The notes beneath the pieces were generated by a model. That model made no database searches. It worked only from the letters and a program-made list of their open reading frames with translations, and was not told where the DNA came from. A stretch of DNA of 64,000 bases from Mycetocola miduiensis (lineage in GTDB: Bacteria; Actinomycetota; Actinomycetes; Actinomycetales; Microbacteriaceae), in contig NZ_FOVM01000003.1 of the NCBI RefSeq assembly GCF_900115155.1, forward strand, positions 22,466-86,465, in the 5' to 3' direction. Made by a program: the position numbers and the translations under genes. How positions within the stretch are numbered: position 1 is the stretch's first letter; each line of letters starts with the position of its first letter. Below are positions 35,090-45,461 of the stretch, in pieces.

Positions 35090-36748
35090 TCAGCCCCGGG
35101 TGATTCCCTCGAGGTTCCTGAGCACACCGACGCGGCCGTCGTCGTGGCGGAGGACCAGCTCTGACCCTCGATCCATGATGGCAAGTGCCCATGCACTCGG
35201 GCCGATCTCGAAGACGGTCGCACCGGAGACCTCATCGACGACTGGACGCGGCACGGGCGAGTACACCCAGAACGGCTGGGTCGAGAACACGGCTGTTGGC
35301 TGCTCCGAGCCTGACCCGTAGGCGTCGGATGCTCCGCCCGGTGCGGTTCGCGCGGAGACGTGGCTGAACGCGGACCGGGGTGCTGGTTCCGCGGTGTTCG
35401 GTGTGCCGCCGACCTCCCCGTCGTCCAGGTCCTCGTCGTCGCGGAACTCGTCGTTGCGGAACTGGTCGACTGGCACGGCAGCTACGCCCTGAGGATCGAC
35501 CGCGGGCACGTCTGTGGCCACGAAACCGGGCGCGACCGCCTGCGGTTCGGCGGCGGCATCCGTTGGCAGGGTTCGCGTCGGCTCGTCCGACGTCGTGTCG
35601 ACGAGCTGCTGCTCGACGGGCTGCTGCTCGACGGGGGCCTGCTCGACGGGCTGCTGCTCGACGGGCGCCTGCTCGACGGGCTCCTGCTCGACGGGCTCCT
35701 GCTCGACGCGCTGCTGCTCGGCGGGCTGCTGCCGGGCGGGCTGGAAGGCAACTGCCCCGACCGAAGGAGCAACTGGTGCTGCTGGGTACGAGGTGGTCTG
35801 GTCGTCGACGGGCAGCGGCCCGGACGGTGACCCCTTGCGCCGGTACGCGGCGAATTCGCCGGGGCGGGCCTCGGGCATCTGCATGCCGAGTTGATCGGGG
35901 TATGCAGTCTGCTGCTGCGGCGCCGGGGCCGGACGCTCAGCGCGCGGGCGGCGAGGCACCGGCGAGACCGGCCGGGCCAGTGGGTGGGCGCTCACTTCGC
36001 TCCGGCGCTCGATCTCCGCTCCGAAGACGGGGAGCACGGGCGCGAGCGTGGTGACCGCGACGGCGACGAGGGAGAACACCAGGCCGACGAAGATGCCGGC
36101 ACCGGGTTCGAGGATGTCGGAGCCGCCGCCGAACCAGGCCGGGAATCCGGCGATGAGGAACAGCGCACCGAGGTAGAAGCCCGCGGTCACAACGGATGCG
36201 ACGGAGGCGAACTGGTCCACTGAGAGCGACCCGACCGACAGGCGCCAGGTCGGCAGGAGCCTGCGCATCACCATCAGGGCCGCCGCGGCGACGAGAAGAA
36301 GCGCGGCGGGGATGATCAGCCAGCCCGCAGGAGACCAGGCGCTCGCGTAGCCGAAGACATCGGCATAGTCCCCGGCGAGGAACGGCAGGAACGAAGCGAC
36401 GAAAACAAGTGCGACCGCTTCGAGGAAAAGCGCCTCACGCAGCGTGAATGGGCCGACCCCGTATGGCACGCCGTTCGCGTCGGTCTTCTGTCGGGGCTTT
36501 CGCGCCGGGCGCTTGCCCTGTTGCGGCAGGGCAGGCGCCGGCTGCTGGGGGACGTACTGCGGATACTGCTGCTGCGACGTCTGGCCCTGGGCGGAATAGA
36601 CCGGCTGCGGCGGCTGCCCCTGTACCGGATACGACGGAGCGGGGGACCCGCTGGGTTGGCCGTAGGGCTGCTGCGGAGCAAACGGGGGTTGCTCCCCCTG
36701 GACGGGCCCGGTGCCTTGAGGCTGTTCGGGCAAGTTCGGGTTCGTCAT
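35090..36748 (-). CDS. Membrane protein with Gln/Pro-rich N-terminus and EQ-repeat
   Basis: A 552-residue protein not assigned to a known family. ATG 36748 has AAGGA upstream. Residues 1-100 are rich in Pro and Gln. About four membrane helices lie at 113-240. A long disordered part holds eight tandem 5-residue units of the form xPVEQ (about 341-380). The C-terminal 60 residues (from WVYSPVP) look folded and conserved. It starts 70 bp after dnaE and may be read from the same operon. Function is unknown; a cell-envelope role is only a guess. Confidence 0.7.
   Translation of the reverse strand: MTNPNLPEQPQGTGPVQGEQPPFAPQQPYGQPSGSPAPSYPVQGQPPQPVYSAQGQTSQQQYPQYVPQQPAPALPQQGKRPARKPRQKTDANGVPYGVGPFTLREALFLEAVALVFVASFLPFLAGDYADVFGYASAWSPAGWLIIPAALLLVAAAALMVMRRLLPTWRLSVGSLSVDQFASVASVVTAGFYLGALFLIAGFPAWFGGGSDILEPGAGIFVGLVFSLVAVAVTTLAPVLPVFGAEIERRSEVSAHPLARPVSPVPRRPRAERPAPAPQQQTAYPDQLGMQMPEARPGEFAAYRRKGSPSGPLPVDDQTTSYPAAPVAPSVGAVAFQPARQQPAEQQRVEQEPVEQEPVEQAPVEQQPVEQAPVEQQPVEQQLVDTTSDEPTRTLPTDAAAEPQAVAPGFVATDVPAVDPQGVAAVPVDQFRNDEFRDDEDLDDGEVGGTPNTAEPAPRSAFSHVSARTAPGGASDAYGSGSEQPTAVFSTQPFWVYSPVPRPVVDEVSGATVFEIGPSAWALAIMDRGSELVLRHDDGRVGVLRNLEGITRG
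35609..35728 (-). repeat. In-frame 15-bp tandem repeat, eight units
   Basis: Eight 15-bp units encode the pentapeptides QPAEQ, QRVEQ, EPVEQ twice, APVEQ, QPVEQ, APVEQ and QPVEQ. The unit length keeps the frame, so copy number could change by slippage without breaking the gene. Confidence 0.85.
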
Positions 36749-36818
36749 GGGGAATCCTTCGTTTCTGGCAGTGCTGACCGTCGCCCCGCGAACGGGAGGT
36801 GTCGGGTTCGAGCGTAGT

Positions 36819-39800
36819 TCAACCGAGACAATTCGGCCCGAGCAGTGATTTGAGTTCACCGAACAGGTCAGGGGTCACCTTCACCGGGTATGGGATCTCG
36901 AAGACTCGTGCGACGTCGCCCCGAACCAGTTTCAGGCGCACCTCCGCATCGCCGGAATGGCGGGTGAGGATGCTTCCCAGCTGCGTGACGAGTTCGGTCG
37001 TGGCGCGGGCGTCAGGCATGGTGAGCGTCAGCGGACCCGACACTCCACCCTGCTCGACATCCGGCGAGAAAATGCTGTACGCGTGAAGGTTCATGCCGTC
37101 GTCGCGCATGCTGACCCGGCCCCGGACGACCACAACGGAGTCGTTGACGAGGGTTGGGGCGAACTCCTGGTAGGCCTTGCCCATGAACATGACGGTGATC
37201 TCGCCGCCGAAGTCCTCGACCTGGATCATCCCGTACTGGTTCCCGGAGGTCTTCGCCACCCGGTGCTGCACACTCGTGACCAGGCCGGCGATCGTGACGG
37301 TGTCGCCGTCCTGGGTGTGCTCAGACGTGAGCAGGTCGGTGATGGTCGTGGTGGCGTGCTTCGCGAGCTGCAGTTCCAGTCCCGCGAGGGGGTGGTCGGA
37401 CACGTAGAGCCCGAGCATTTCGCGCTCGAAGGCGAGTTTGTCTTTCTTCGACCATTCAGGGCGGTCCGGCGCGGACTCCGCGGGGGCGTCCAGGTCGAAG
37501 ATGCCACCGAACAGGTCCACCTGGCCGTTCGCTTCATTGCGTTTGAGGCTGACGGCGCTGTCAACGGCATCCTCATGGACCTCGATCAGGCCGCGGCGGG
37601 TCGCGCCGAGCGAGTCGAATGCCCCGGCCTTGATGAGCGATTCCACCGTTCGTTTGTTCGCGACCTGCAGCGGCACTTTGCGCAGGAAGTCATGGAACGA
37701 GGTGAATTCACCCTCGCGCTCCCGGGCTGCCCGGATGGCGTCGACGACGTTGAAGCCCACGTTCCGCACGGCACCCATCCCGAAACGGATGTCCTCGCCG
37801 ACAGCGCGGAAGAATCCGATCGACTCGTTCACATCGGGCGGAAGCACCTGGATGCCCATTCGGCGGCACTCGTTGAGGTAGATCGCCGCCTTGTCCTTCG
37901 AATCGCCGACACTCGTCAGCAGAGCAGCCATGTACTCGGCCGGATAGTGGGCCTTGAGGTAAGCGGTCCAGTACGACACGACGCCGTATGCCGCTGAGTG
38001 CGCCTTGTTGAACGCGTAGTCGGAGAAGGGCAGGAGGATGTCCCAGACGGCCTTGACAGCGGCATCTGAGTACCCGCGCTGACGCATGCCGCCGCTGAAG
38101 CCTTCAAACTGCTTGTCGAGCTCGGACTTCTTCTTCTTTCCCATCGCACGGCGGAGAATGTCGGCCTGGCCGAGCGAGAAGCCTGCGAGCTTCTGCGCAA
38201 CGCTCATCACCTGCTCTTGGTAGATGATCAGTCCGTATGTTCCGCCGAGGATTTCCTGGAGCGGTTCTTCGAGTTCCGGGTGGATCGGAGTGATCGCCTG
38301 CAGGCCGTTCTTGCGAAGCGCGTAGTTCGTGTGGGAGTCGGCGCCCATGGGCCCGGGGCGGTACAGCGCGATGACCGCCGAAATGTCTTCGAAGTTGTCT
38401 GGCTTCATCATGCGCAGCAGACTGCGCATCGGGCCGCCGTCGAGCTGGAACACCCCAAGGGTGTCGCCGCGGGCGAGCAGTTCGTATGCGCCGGCGTCGT
38501 CGAGTGCGAGTTCCTCGAGTTCGATGCGGGTGCCGCGGTTCGTCTCGATGTTGTCGAGGGCGTCGCTGACGATCGTCAGGTTCCGCAGCCCGAGGAAGTC
38601 CATTTTGATCAGGCCGAGCGATTCACACGCCGGGTAGTCGAACTGCGTGACGATCTGGCCGTCCTGCTCACGCTTCATGATCGGGATGATGTCGATCAGC
38701 GGATCGCTCGACATGATCACGCCTGCGGCGTGCACGCCCCACTGCCGTTTGAGGTTCTCGATGCCGAGCGCCGTGTCGAAGACGGTTTTCGCTTCGGCAT
38801 CCGTCTCGACGATGGTGCGGATGTCGACGGCTTCTTTGTATCGAGGGTGGGTCTTGTCGAAGATCCCGGTGAGCGGGACGTCCTTGCCCATGACGGGTGG
38901 CGGCATCGCCTTGGTGAGCTTATCGCCCATTCCGAAGGGGAATCCGAGCACGCGGGAGGAGTCCTTGAGTGCCTGTTTGGCCTTGATCGTGCCGTAGGTC
39001 ACGATCTGGGCAACGCGCTCGTCGCCGTATTTCCTGGTGACGTAGTTGATCACCTCACCTCGGCGCCGATCATCGAAGTCGACGTCGAAGTCGGGCATCG
39101 ACACCCGGTCGGGGTTGAGGAACCGCTCGAAGATGAGGCCGTGAATGAGCGGGTCGAGGTCGGTGATCTTCATCGCGTACGCGACCATCGATCCTGCACC
39201 TGAACCACGCCCTGGGCCGACCCGGATGCCGTTCTCCTTCGACCACTTGATGAAGTCGGAGACCACGAGGAAGTACCCGGGGAAGCCCATCTGCACGATG
39301 ACGCCGGCTTCGTAGTTCGCCCGGGCCCGTACGTCGTCCGGGATGCCGTTCGGGTAGCGAGCGACGAGGCCACGTTCGACCTCTTTGATAAACCAGGTCT
39401 CTTCGGTCTCTCCGGCGGGCACAGGGAAGCGCGGCATGTAGCTCGCGCTCGTGTTGAATTCGACGTTGCAGCGCTCGGCGATCGCGAGGGTGTTGTCGCA
39501 GGCATCCGGGTGGTCCCCGAAGATCTGGCGCATCTGCTGCGCGGACTTCAGGTAGAACTCGTCGGCGTCGAACTTGAACCGATTCGGGTCGTCGAGGGTC
39601 GACCCGGACTGGACGCAGAGCAGCGCAGCGTGTGCCTTCGCGTCATGGGCGTGGGTGTAGTGGAGGTCGTTGGTGGCGACGAGCGGAAGGTCGAGCTCTT
39701 TCGCCAGGCGGAACAGGTCGGTCATGGTGCGGCGCTCGACGTCGATGCCGTGGTCCATGACTTCGCAGTAGAAGTTGTCTTTACCGAAGATGTCACGGAA

Positions 39801-40337
39801 CTCGGCAGCCGCGGCCTTGGCCTCGTCGTACTGGCCGAGCCGCAGCCGCGTCTGGATCTCTCCACCGGCGCACCCGGTCGTCCCGATGACACCCTTGGCG
39901 TATGTGGAGAGTAGTTCGCGGTCCATCCGCGGTTTGAAGTAGTAGCCCTCGATTGACGCGAGCGATGACATCCGGAACAGGTTGTGCATTCCCTCGGTCG
40001 TCTCCGAGAGCAGCGTCATGTGCGTGTACGCACCGCTACCCGAGACGTCGTCACGGCTCTGCGCGCTGGATCCCCAGCGCACCCGCGTCTTGTCTGTGCG
40101 GTGCGTGCCAGGGGTGATGTACGCCTCGGTGCCGATGATCGGTTTGATCCCCGCTGCGGTGGCTGTGCGCCAGAAATCGAAGGAGCCGAACATGTTGCCG
40201 TGGTCGGTTACCGCGACCGCCGGCATTCCCTCCGACACAGCGGCATCGATCAGGGGTTTGACGCGTGCGGCGCCGTCGAGCATCGAGAACTCGCTGTGAA
40301 CGTGAAGGTGAACGAATGAGTCGTCAGATGAGGGCAA
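36819..40337 (-). CDS. dnaE: DNA polymerase III alpha subunit
   Basis: A 1172-residue replicative polymerase, normal in length for DnaE1. The N-terminal PHP domain (HLHVHSEFSMLDG), the polymerase palm acidic motif PDFDVDFDD, the helix-hairpin-helix region and a C-terminal OB-fold domain are visible. The TTG start (40337) has GGAGAAG upstream. It follows rluD by 36 bp, a frequent actinobacterial order (lspA-rluD-dnaE). The PHP domain of DnaE1 provides proofreading in mycobacteria; whether it does so here is not tested. Confidence 0.96.
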   Translation of the reverse strand: MPSSDDSFVHLHVHSEFSMLDGAARVKPLIDAAVSEGMPAVAVTDHGNMFGSFDFWRTATAAGIKPIIGTEAYITPGTHRTDKTRVRWGSSAQSRDDVSGSGAYTHMTLLSETTEGMHNLFRMSSLASIEGYYFKPRMDRELLSTYAKGVIGTTGCAGGEIQTRLRLGQYDEAKAAAAEFRDIFGKDNFYCEVMDHGIDVERRTMTDLFRLAKELDLPLVATNDLHYTHAHDAKAHAALLCVQSGSTLDDPNRFKFDADEFYLKSAQQMRQIFGDHPDACDNTLAIAERCNVEFNTSASYMPRFPVPAGETEETWFIKEVERGLVARYPNGIPDDVRARANYEAGVIVQMGFPGYFLVVSDFIKWSKENGIRVGPGRGSGAGSMVAYAMKITDLDPLIHGLIFERFLNPDRVSMPDFDVDFDDRRRGEVINYVTRKYGDERVAQIVTYGTIKAKQALKDSSRVLGFPFGMGDKLTKAMPPPVMGKDVPLTGIFDKTHPRYKEAVDIRTIVETDAEAKTVFDTALGIENLKRQWGVHAAGVIMSSDPLIDIIPIMKREQDGQIVTQFDYPACESLGLIKMDFLGLRNLTIVSDALDNIETNRGTRIELEELALDDAGAYELLARGDTLGVFQLDGGPMRSLLRMMKPDNFEDISAVIALYRPGPMGADSHTNYALRKNGLQAITPIHPELEEPLQEILGGTYGLIIYQEQVMSVAQKLAGFSLGQADILRRAMGKKKKSELDKQFEGFSGGMRQRGYSDAAVKAVWDILLPFSDYAFNKAHSAAYGVVSYWTAYLKAHYPAEYMAALLTSVGDSKDKAAIYLNECRRMGIQVLPPDVNESIGFFRAVGEDIRFGMGAVRNVGFNVVDAIRAAREREGEFTSFHDFLRKVPLQVANKRTVESLIKAGAFDSLGATRRGLIEVHEDAVDSAVSLKRNEANGQVDLFGGIFDLDAPAESAPDRPEWSKKDKLAFEREMLGLYVSDHPLAGLELQLAKHATTTITDLLTSEHTQDGDTVTIAGLVTSVQHRVAKTSGNQYGMIQVEDFGGEITVMFMGKAYQEFAPTLVNDSVVVVRGRVSMRDDGMNLHAYSIFSPDVEQGGVSGPLTLTMPDARATTELVTQLGSILTRHSGDAEVRLKLVRGDVARVFEIPYPVKVTPDLFGELKSLLGPNCLG

Positions 40338-40373
40338 GACTTCTCCGGAGAACTGAGGGGCTGGACATTCAGC

Positions 40374-41294
40374 CTAATCCTCACGGAGGACATCGAGCGC
40401 GTGCTGGAGGTCCGAGGGGTATGCCGCGTCGTAGGTGACCCACTCCCCCGAGCCCGGGTGGCTGAACGACAGCCGGGCGGCGTGCAGCCACTGCCGGGTG
40501 AGGCCGAGCCTCGCCGCGAGGGTGGGGTCGCCGCCGTACAGCGGGTCGCCGACACACGGATGCCGTTGTGCGGCCATGTGGACACGGATCTGGTGGGTTC
40601 GACCGCTTTCGAGATGGATCTCGAGCAGGGACGCACCGGGGAACGCTTCGAGGGTTTCGTAGTGAGTCACGGAGGGTTTGCCCTCGGCAGTCACCGCGAA
40701 TTTCCAGTCGTGCTTCGGGTGCCGGCCGATCGGGGCGTCGATCGTCCCGGTGAGCGGGTCGGGGTGGCCCTGCACGATCGCGTGGTACACCTTCTCGACC
40801 TCGCGGTCGTGGAAAGCTCGCTTCAGGTGCGTGTATGCACGCTCGCTCTTGGCGACCACCATGAGCCCCGTGGTTCCGACATCCAGCCGGTGGACGATAC
40901 CCGCGCGTTCCGCCGAGCCTGACGTCGATACGCTGTAGCCCGCACCGGCCAGGGCCCCGAGAACCGTGGGTCCCGTCCAGCCCACCGAGGGGTGAGCCGC
41001 GACACCGATCGGCTTGTTAACGACGATGATGTCGTCATCGTCGTGCACGACGGTCAGGTCGCTGACGACAACCGGCACAACGACCGGCTCCTGGCGTGGA
41101 GCCCAGCTGACCTCCAGCCAGGCATCGGCGTGAAGCCGATCCGATTTTCCCGCCGGCCGGCCGTCGATGCTGACGCCGCCGGCTTCGGCGACCTCTGCCG
41201 CGAAGCTGCGCGAGAACCCGAGCACTTTGGCAAGGCCGGCGTCGACCCGTACGCCCTCGAGCCCGTCGGGGACGGGCAGGCTCCTCGTCTCCAT
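40374..41294 (-). CDS. rluD: Ribosomal large-subunit pseudouridine synthase, RluD type
   Basis: A 306-residue RluA-family enzyme. An N-terminal S4 RNA-binding domain (about 18-70) is followed by the catalytic domain, with Asp in HRLDVGTTG (the family HRLDxxTSG motif). Substrate is probably uridines in helix 69 of 23S rRNA, by family. ATG 41294 shares its A with the lspA stop (TGATG), so the genes are coupled. Confidence 0.9.
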   Translation of the reverse strand: METRSLPVPDGLEGVRVDAGLAKVLGFSRSFAAEVAEAGGVSIDGRPAGKSDRLHADAWLEVSWAPRQEPVVVPVVVSDLTVVHDDDDIIVVNKPIGVAAHPSVGWTGPTVLGALAGAGYSVSTSGSAERAGIVHRLDVGTTGLMVVAKSERAYTHLKRAFHDREVEKVYHAIVQGHPDPLTGTIDAPIGRHPKHDWKFAVTAEGKPSVTHYETLEAFPGASLLEIHLESGRTHQIRVHMAAQRHPCVGDPLYGGDPTLAARLGLTRQWLHAARLSFSHPGSGEWVTYDAAYPSDLQHALDVLRED

Positions 41295-41950
41295 CAGGCG
41301 TCTGACCGGTTCGGTTCGGCCCCAGGAACACTCGTTCCCGCACCCGGCGCGGCATCGGCAGCGGCATCGGCCGTGTTCTGTTCCGTCGCATCCGCCGCGT
41401 CAGCGGACTTCGCCGACACCGACCGGGTGCCGTCGAGGTTGATCCCGCGGATCGTCAAGATGATGAAGAGACCCATGCTCGAAACGATGCAGATGTCGGC
41501 GACGTTATAGATCGCCGGGATCATCCACGGGGTCGAGATGAAGTCGATGACGTGTCCGAGCCCGAAGGACGGTTCACGGAACAGGCGATCGGTGAGGTTA
41601 CCCAGGACCCCGCCGAGGAGCAGCCCGAAGACCACCGCCCAGCCCATCGACCGGATGCGACGGGCGAACACGATGATGACGACAGTGACCACGGCGGCGA
41701 GGATCGAGAAGATCCAGGTGCTGCCTGCGGCGAGCGAGAACGCCGCCCCCGGGTTCTTGACGAACTGCAGGATGAGCAGATCGCCAAGAACCTTCACCTG
41801 CTCGCCAAGCGGCAGGGTGGAGACGACGAGATACTTTGTGAACTGGTCGAGCGCTAGCGCCGCTGCCGCGAGGACCGCGACAACGACGAGCGCTCGGACA
41901 CGGGGAGGTTGCGCCGGTGTTTTCTCCGGCACGACCGTTTCTTCTGGCAA
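41294..41950 (-). CDS. lspA: Lipoprotein signal peptidase
   Basis: A 218-residue membrane protease that cleaves prolipoproteins after diacylglyceryl transfer. Four helices are seen. The catalytic Asp residues lie in NLTDRLF and YNVADICI. A hydrophilic Ala-rich tail of about 45 residues follows the last helix. The start is TTG 41950, 3 nt after the divIVA stop; a GTG seven codons in is possible. Substrates in this window include CtaC. Confidence 0.94.
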   Translation of the reverse strand: MPEETVVPEKTPAQPPRVRALVVVAVLAAAALALDQFTKYLVVSTLPLGEQVKVLGDLLILQFVKNPGAAFSLAAGSTWIFSILAAVVTVVIIVFARRIRSMGWAVVFGLLLGGVLGNLTDRLFREPSFGLGHVIDFISTPWMIPAIYNVADICIVSSMGLFIILTIRGINLDGTRSVSAKSADAADATEQNTADAAADAAPGAGTSVPGAEPNRSDA

Positions 41951-41953
41951 GAC

Positions 41954-42559
41954 CTACGCGTTGGACTTTTCGCTGGTCACGTAGCCGGAGCCCGCTCCCT
42001 GCGTGCCCGGTCCGCCGTTTGCGTCGAGTTCCTTGAGCTGGCTCTCGATGTAGCCGCGCAGCTTCTGGCGGTACTCGCGCTCGAAGATGCGCAGTTCGTC
42101 GATCTTCTTCTCGAGAGTTGCGCGCTCTTCGTTGAGGATGTTCATCTGTGCGCGCTGCTTGGCCTCTGCCTCGGCGACGACACGCGCCGCGGTGGCGTGA
42201 CCCTCGGCGATGAGAGCGTCTCGCTTCTCGGCGCCTTCACGAACGTGCTCGTCGTGCAGACGGCGAGCCAGCTGAAGCAGGCTCGAGGAGGATTCTGAGT
42301 CGTCCTGGGAGGACGCGGCAGGCGCGGCGACCGCGGGGGCGGCTGCGGGCGCTGCTTCGGCGACGGGCTCGGCCTGGCGGGTTTCGCCGCCACTCGAACC
42401 TTCGAGGCGTGCCTTGCACTCCTCGTTCTCCTGCAGCAGGCGACGCAGCTCGACGACGACCTCGTCCAGGAAGTCATCGACCTCGTCCTGGTCGTAGCCC
42501 TCACGGAACTTGGTCTGCTGGAACTGCTTGTTGACTACATCTTCCGGAGTTAGCGCCAT
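41954..42559 (-). CDS. divIVA: DivIVA (Wag31) polar growth protein
   Basis: A 201-residue coiled-coil protein. The N-terminal motif MALTPEDVVNKQFQQTKFR with the membrane-binding loop and KFREGYDQDEVDDFLDE (17-33) are characteristic. Coiled coil runs from about 30 to 60 and again from about 100 to 180, separated by an Ala/Pro linker. It recruits wall synthesis to the cell poles and is usually essential in actinobacteria. GAGGTGGG lies upstream of ATG 42559. A 120-bp gap separates it from yggT and may hold its promoter (TACCGT near 42604). Confidence 0.95.
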   Translation of the reverse strand: MALTPEDVVNKQFQQTKFREGYDQDEVDDFLDEVVVELRRLLQENEECKARLEGSSGGETRQAEPVAEAAPAAAPAVAAPAASSQDDSESSSSLLQLARRLHDEHVREGAEKRDALIAEGHATAARVVAEAEAKQRAQMNILNEERATLEKKIDELRIFEREYRQKLRGYIESQLKELDANGGPGTQGAGSGYVTSEKSNA

Positions 42560-42579
42560 GGCTTCCCACCTCTTACTTG

Positions 42580-42591
42580 TTTGAGCTCGAA
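42580..42591. promoter_or_regulatory. Near-palindrome in the divIVA leader
   Basis: TTTGAGCTCGAA is palindromic except at one pair (TTyGAGCTCrAA). It lies about 20 bp before divIVA and could be an operator. Confidence 0.3.
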
Positions 42592-42679
42592 TGGACGTGC
42601 CAACGGTAGCAAACGCCGGCAGGAACTGCTGGCGAAGAGCCGTTTGGGCACGGGACTTACAGGATACCCCGCCCGGGGA

Positions 42680-42982
42680 TCAACGCAGGAGTGCGTTCAC
42701 CAGTGTCATCGCGACGATGACACACAGCATGGTGAGGCTCCAGCCGAAGTCCAGGGCGAGGGCGCCGATCCGCACGGGCGGCAGGATGCGACGGAAGAAC
42801 CGAATCGGAGGATCGGTCACCGAGAAGACAAGCTCGGCAGCGACCAGGCCGGAACCGGTCGGTCGCCACCGCGGCTTGAATGAGCGGGCCAAGTCAAGGC
42901 CGAATCGCGCCCACATGACGAAGAAATACAGCAGGAGGGCAAAATAGAGAATGCTTCGAATAAGCGAAAGAACGGAGTCCAC
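42680..42982 (-). CDS. YggT family membrane protein
   Basis: A 100-residue protein with two membrane helices (about 5-28 and 75-98) and the PIRFFRRILPP motif (about 58-68) between. YggT proteins are conserved beside sepF and divIVA but their role is not defined. The GTG start (42982) has GAACGGAG-like bases upstream only in the coding region of sepF; it follows sepF stop by 7 bp. Confidence 0.88.
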   Translation of the reverse strand: MDSVLSLIRSILYFALLLYFFVMWARFGLDLARSFKPRWRPTGSGLVAAELVFSVTDPPIRFFRRILPPVRIGALALDFGWSLTMLCVIVAMTLVNALLR

Positions 42983-42989
42983 CCGTCAA

Positions 42990-43496
42990 TTATTGCTGAG
43001 CGAAGAAGGTTGACTCTGCATCCGCGGCAGCGCCCCCTGCGTCACCGAGTACGGCGACGTGTGCCGGGGACAGCAGGAACACCTTGCTGGTGACCCGTTC
43101 GATCTTTCCGTAGAGGCCCTGGGACAGGCCGCTGGCGAAGTCGATGAGCCGCTTGGCGTCACCCTCGCTCATCTGGGAGAGGTTGATGATGACGGGAACA
43201 CCGTCACGGAATGTTTCAGCGATGACCTGTGCGTCACGGTACTGCTTGGGGTGCACAGTGAGGATTTCGTTGAGCTCAACCGGAGCGGCCTGCTTCGTGG
43301 CTGTCGGACGGCGCAACGGCGTCACCGGTGCACGGTTCTGGACCGCAGCGGGAGGCTGCGTGTTCGAGGTGGACGGGTTGTGCGCGACCGCAGCAGGCGG
43401 GGTCGTTGCGGGAGCAGAGGCCTGGTTCTCCTCGTACTCCAGATCATCATCTGCGAGGCCAAGGTAGACCATGGTCTTCTTCAGCGGGTTGGACAT
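42990..43496 (-). CDS. sepF: Cell division protein SepF
   Basis: A 168-residue protein. The N-terminal amphipathic helix (1-14, [13 protein letters not shown]) binds the membrane, a Pro/Thr-rich linker (about 20-75) follows and the SepF fold (about 80-160) ends the protein. It polymerises and anchors FtsZ by its C-terminal peptide. In actinobacteria it replaces FtsA/ZipA as main anchor. ATG 43496 has GGAGG upstream. The frame extends back to 43649 inside yggS but that part is not real. Confidence 0.94.
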   Translation of the reverse strand: MSNPLKKTMVYLGLADDDLEYEENQASAPATTPPAAVAHNPSTSNTQPPAAVQNRAPVTPLRRPTATKQAAPVELNEILTVHPKQYRDAQVIAETFRDGVPVIINLSQMSEGDAKRLIDFASGLSQGLYGKIERVTSKVFLLSPAHVAVLGDAGGAAADAESTFFAQQ

Positions 43497-43533
43497 CGCT
43501 ACCTCCGTTTGTGCGGTTCCTACTTCTAGAACA

Positions 43534-44244
43534 TTAACCGGGGACGGGCCGGTTACCCGTGATTGCGGTCCCAATGCGAAGGTGTGTCGCACCTTCGGCG
43601 ATTGCCTCGCGGTAATCGTGGGACATTCCTGCTGAAATACGGTCGGCATCGGGCGCGAGGGCGGTGACCTCGCCCGACAGCGCCTTAAGCCGCGCGAACG
43701 CCGACCGCGCTCCTTCGTCGAGGGGGGCGACGGCCATCACGCCGAGCAGCCGGAGCGCCGGGGTCTCGAGCACCTGTTCGACGAGGGGCAGAAGCTCATT
43801 CGGCGCGACACCACCGCGCGCAGGGTCACGTGTCAGGTTCACCTGGACGAAGCAGTCGAGAGGGGTCTCCCTCGGTACCGAGAGGGCTGTGACGAGCGCA
43901 GGCCGGTCGATCGAGTGCACGACCCCGGCGTATGTCGCAACCTGCCTCGCCTTCTTCGACTGGAGCTGGCCGACGAAATGCCACGTCATCTCCGGCAGGT
44001 CGGCGAGTTCCTGGGCCTTCGCGGATGCTTCCTGGTGCCGGTTCTCTCCGAAGTTCCGTACCCCGAGTGCATGGAGTTCGCGCACAAGGCCGGCGGCGTG
44101 GAATTTGGTCACGACGATGGTCGTAATGTCGGATGCCGGCCGGCCGGCGGCCATGGCTGCATCCGTGACACCCGCCTGAAGACGCGCCAGGCGCTCGGCC
44201 AGCGAAAGCTGCCCGAGCGCCCGGTCGTCGCCGTTCGGCACCAC
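43534..44244 (-). CDS. YggS family pyridoxal phosphate homeostasis protein
   Basis: A 236-residue alanine-racemase-fold protein. The PLP Lys lies in VTKFHAAG (about 44-51) and the phosphate-binding region in [10 protein letters not shown] and RIGTAI. YggS proteins buffer PLP and have no known enzymatic activity. The GTG start (44244) shares one base with the ftsZ stop. pgeF, which usually lies between ftsZ and yggS, is absent. Confidence 0.92.
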   Translation of the reverse strand: MVPNGDDRALGQLSLAERLARLQAGVTDAAMAAGRPASDITTIVVTKFHAAGLVRELHALGVRNFGENRHQEASAKAQELADLPEMTWHFVGQLQSKKARQVATYAGVVHSIDRPALVTALSVPRETPLDCFVQVNLTRDPARGGVAPNELLPLVEQVLETPALRLLGVMAVAPLDEGARSAFARLKALSGEVTALAPDADRISAGMSHDYREAIAEGATHLRIGTAITGNRPVPG

Positions 44245-45434
44245 TACTTGAGGAAGTCGGGGATGTCGAGTTCGTCCTCGTCGGCGAAGGCAGGGTCAGC
44301 CGTGACCGGCGGGGTCGCCAGGGACTGCTCGGTGACCTTCCACGACTGAGGCGTCTCGGTCAGCACGGCACCGGCAGCGGGCGAGTCGTGTCCACCGACG
44401 GCCGCTGCAGCGACCGGAGCGCTCGACGAAACGGCAGGAGAGCTGACGGCAGCCTCACGGACTGACTCGTTCTGGCGCGACGGCGGTTCGCCGCCGTCGA
44501 ACCCCGCTGCGATGACAGTTACCCGCACCTCGTCACCCAGCGTGTCGTCGATGACGGCACCGAAGATGATGTTGGCCTCGGGGTGAACCGCCTCCTGGAC
44601 CAGTCGTGCGGCGTCGTTGATCTCGAAGATACCGAGGTTCGATCCGCCCTGGATCGAGAGCAGAACACCGTGGGCACCCTCGATCGATGCTTCGAGGAGA
44701 GGTGACGCGACGGCGAGTTCAGCGGCCTTGATGGCGCGGTCTGCCCCGCGGGACGATCCAATACCCATGAGGGCGGATCCTGCGCCCTGCATGACGCTCT
44801 TGACGTCGGCGAAGTCGAGGTTGATGAGGCCGGGGGTGGTGATCAGGTCGGTGATGCCCTGGACACCGGCAAGGAGGACCTGGTCGGCTGTCGAGAATGC
44901 CTCGAGCATGCTGATGCCGCGGTCGCTGATCTCAAGGAGCCGGTCGTTGGGAACGACGATGAGAGTGTCGACTTCTTCCTTGAGCTTCGCAACGCCGAGC
45001 TCAGCCTGCTGCTGGCGGCGGCGGCCTTCGAAACCGAACGGCTTGGTGACGACACCGATGGTCAGGGCGCCGATCGACTTGGCGATGCGGGCAACGACGG
45101 GGGCGCCGCCGGTTCCCGTTCCGCCGCCCTCCCCCGCTGTGACGAAGACCATGTCGGCCCCGGCGAGGGCTTCTTCGATCTCTTCGGCGTGGTCCTCGGC
45201 GGCGCGGCGGCCGACCTCGGGGTCAGCACCCGCGCCGAGTCCGCGGGTGATCTCACGCCCGACGTCGAGCTTGACGTCGGCGTCGCTCATGAGCAGTGCC
45301 TGGGCATCGGTGTTGATGGCGATGAACTCGACGCCGCGAAGGCCGAGTTCAATCATTCGATTGACAGCATTGACGCCGCCGCCGCCAATGCCGACGACCT
45401 TGATCACGGCAAGGTAGTTCTGGTTTGTAGTCAC
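44244..45434 (-). CDS. ftsZ: Cell division GTPase FtsZ
   Basis: A 396-residue tubulin-like protein. The glycine-rich tubulin motif GGGTGTG (about 106-112), the [11 protein letters not shown] loop and the T7 loop with [11 protein letters not shown] are all present. A variable linker (about 315-380) leads to the C-terminal peptide [10 protein letters not shown] that binds SepF and FtsW. The GTG start at 45434 is 6 nt after GGAGG. An upstream 158-bp region with two related palindromic motifs probably controls it. Confidence 0.97.
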   Translation of the reverse strand: MTTNQNYLAVIKVVGIGGGGVNAVNRMIELGLRGVEFIAINTDAQALLMSDADVKLDVGREITRGLGAGADPEVGRRAAEDHAEEIEEALAGADMVFVTAGEGGGTGTGGAPVVARIAKSIGALTIGVVTKPFGFEGRRRQQQAELGVAKLKEEVDTLIVVPNDRLLEISDRGISMLEAFSTADQVLLAGVQGITDLITTPGLINLDFADVKSVMQGAGSALMGIGSSRGADRAIKAAELAVASPLLEASIEGAHGVLLSIQGGSNLGIFEINDAARLVQEAVHPEANIIFGAVIDDTLGDEVRVTVIAAGFDGGEPPSRQNESVREAAVSSPAVSSSAPVAAAAVGGHDSPAAGAVLTETPQSWKVTEQSLATPPVTADPAFADEDELDIPDFLK

Positions 45435-45461
45435 GTCCGGCCTCCGGTGGAAAGAACCCTC

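Noticed and set aside
35609..35728. CRISPR-like array
   Set aside because: Units are 15 bp, contiguous, without spacers and in frame inside a gene; it is a coding tandem repeat.
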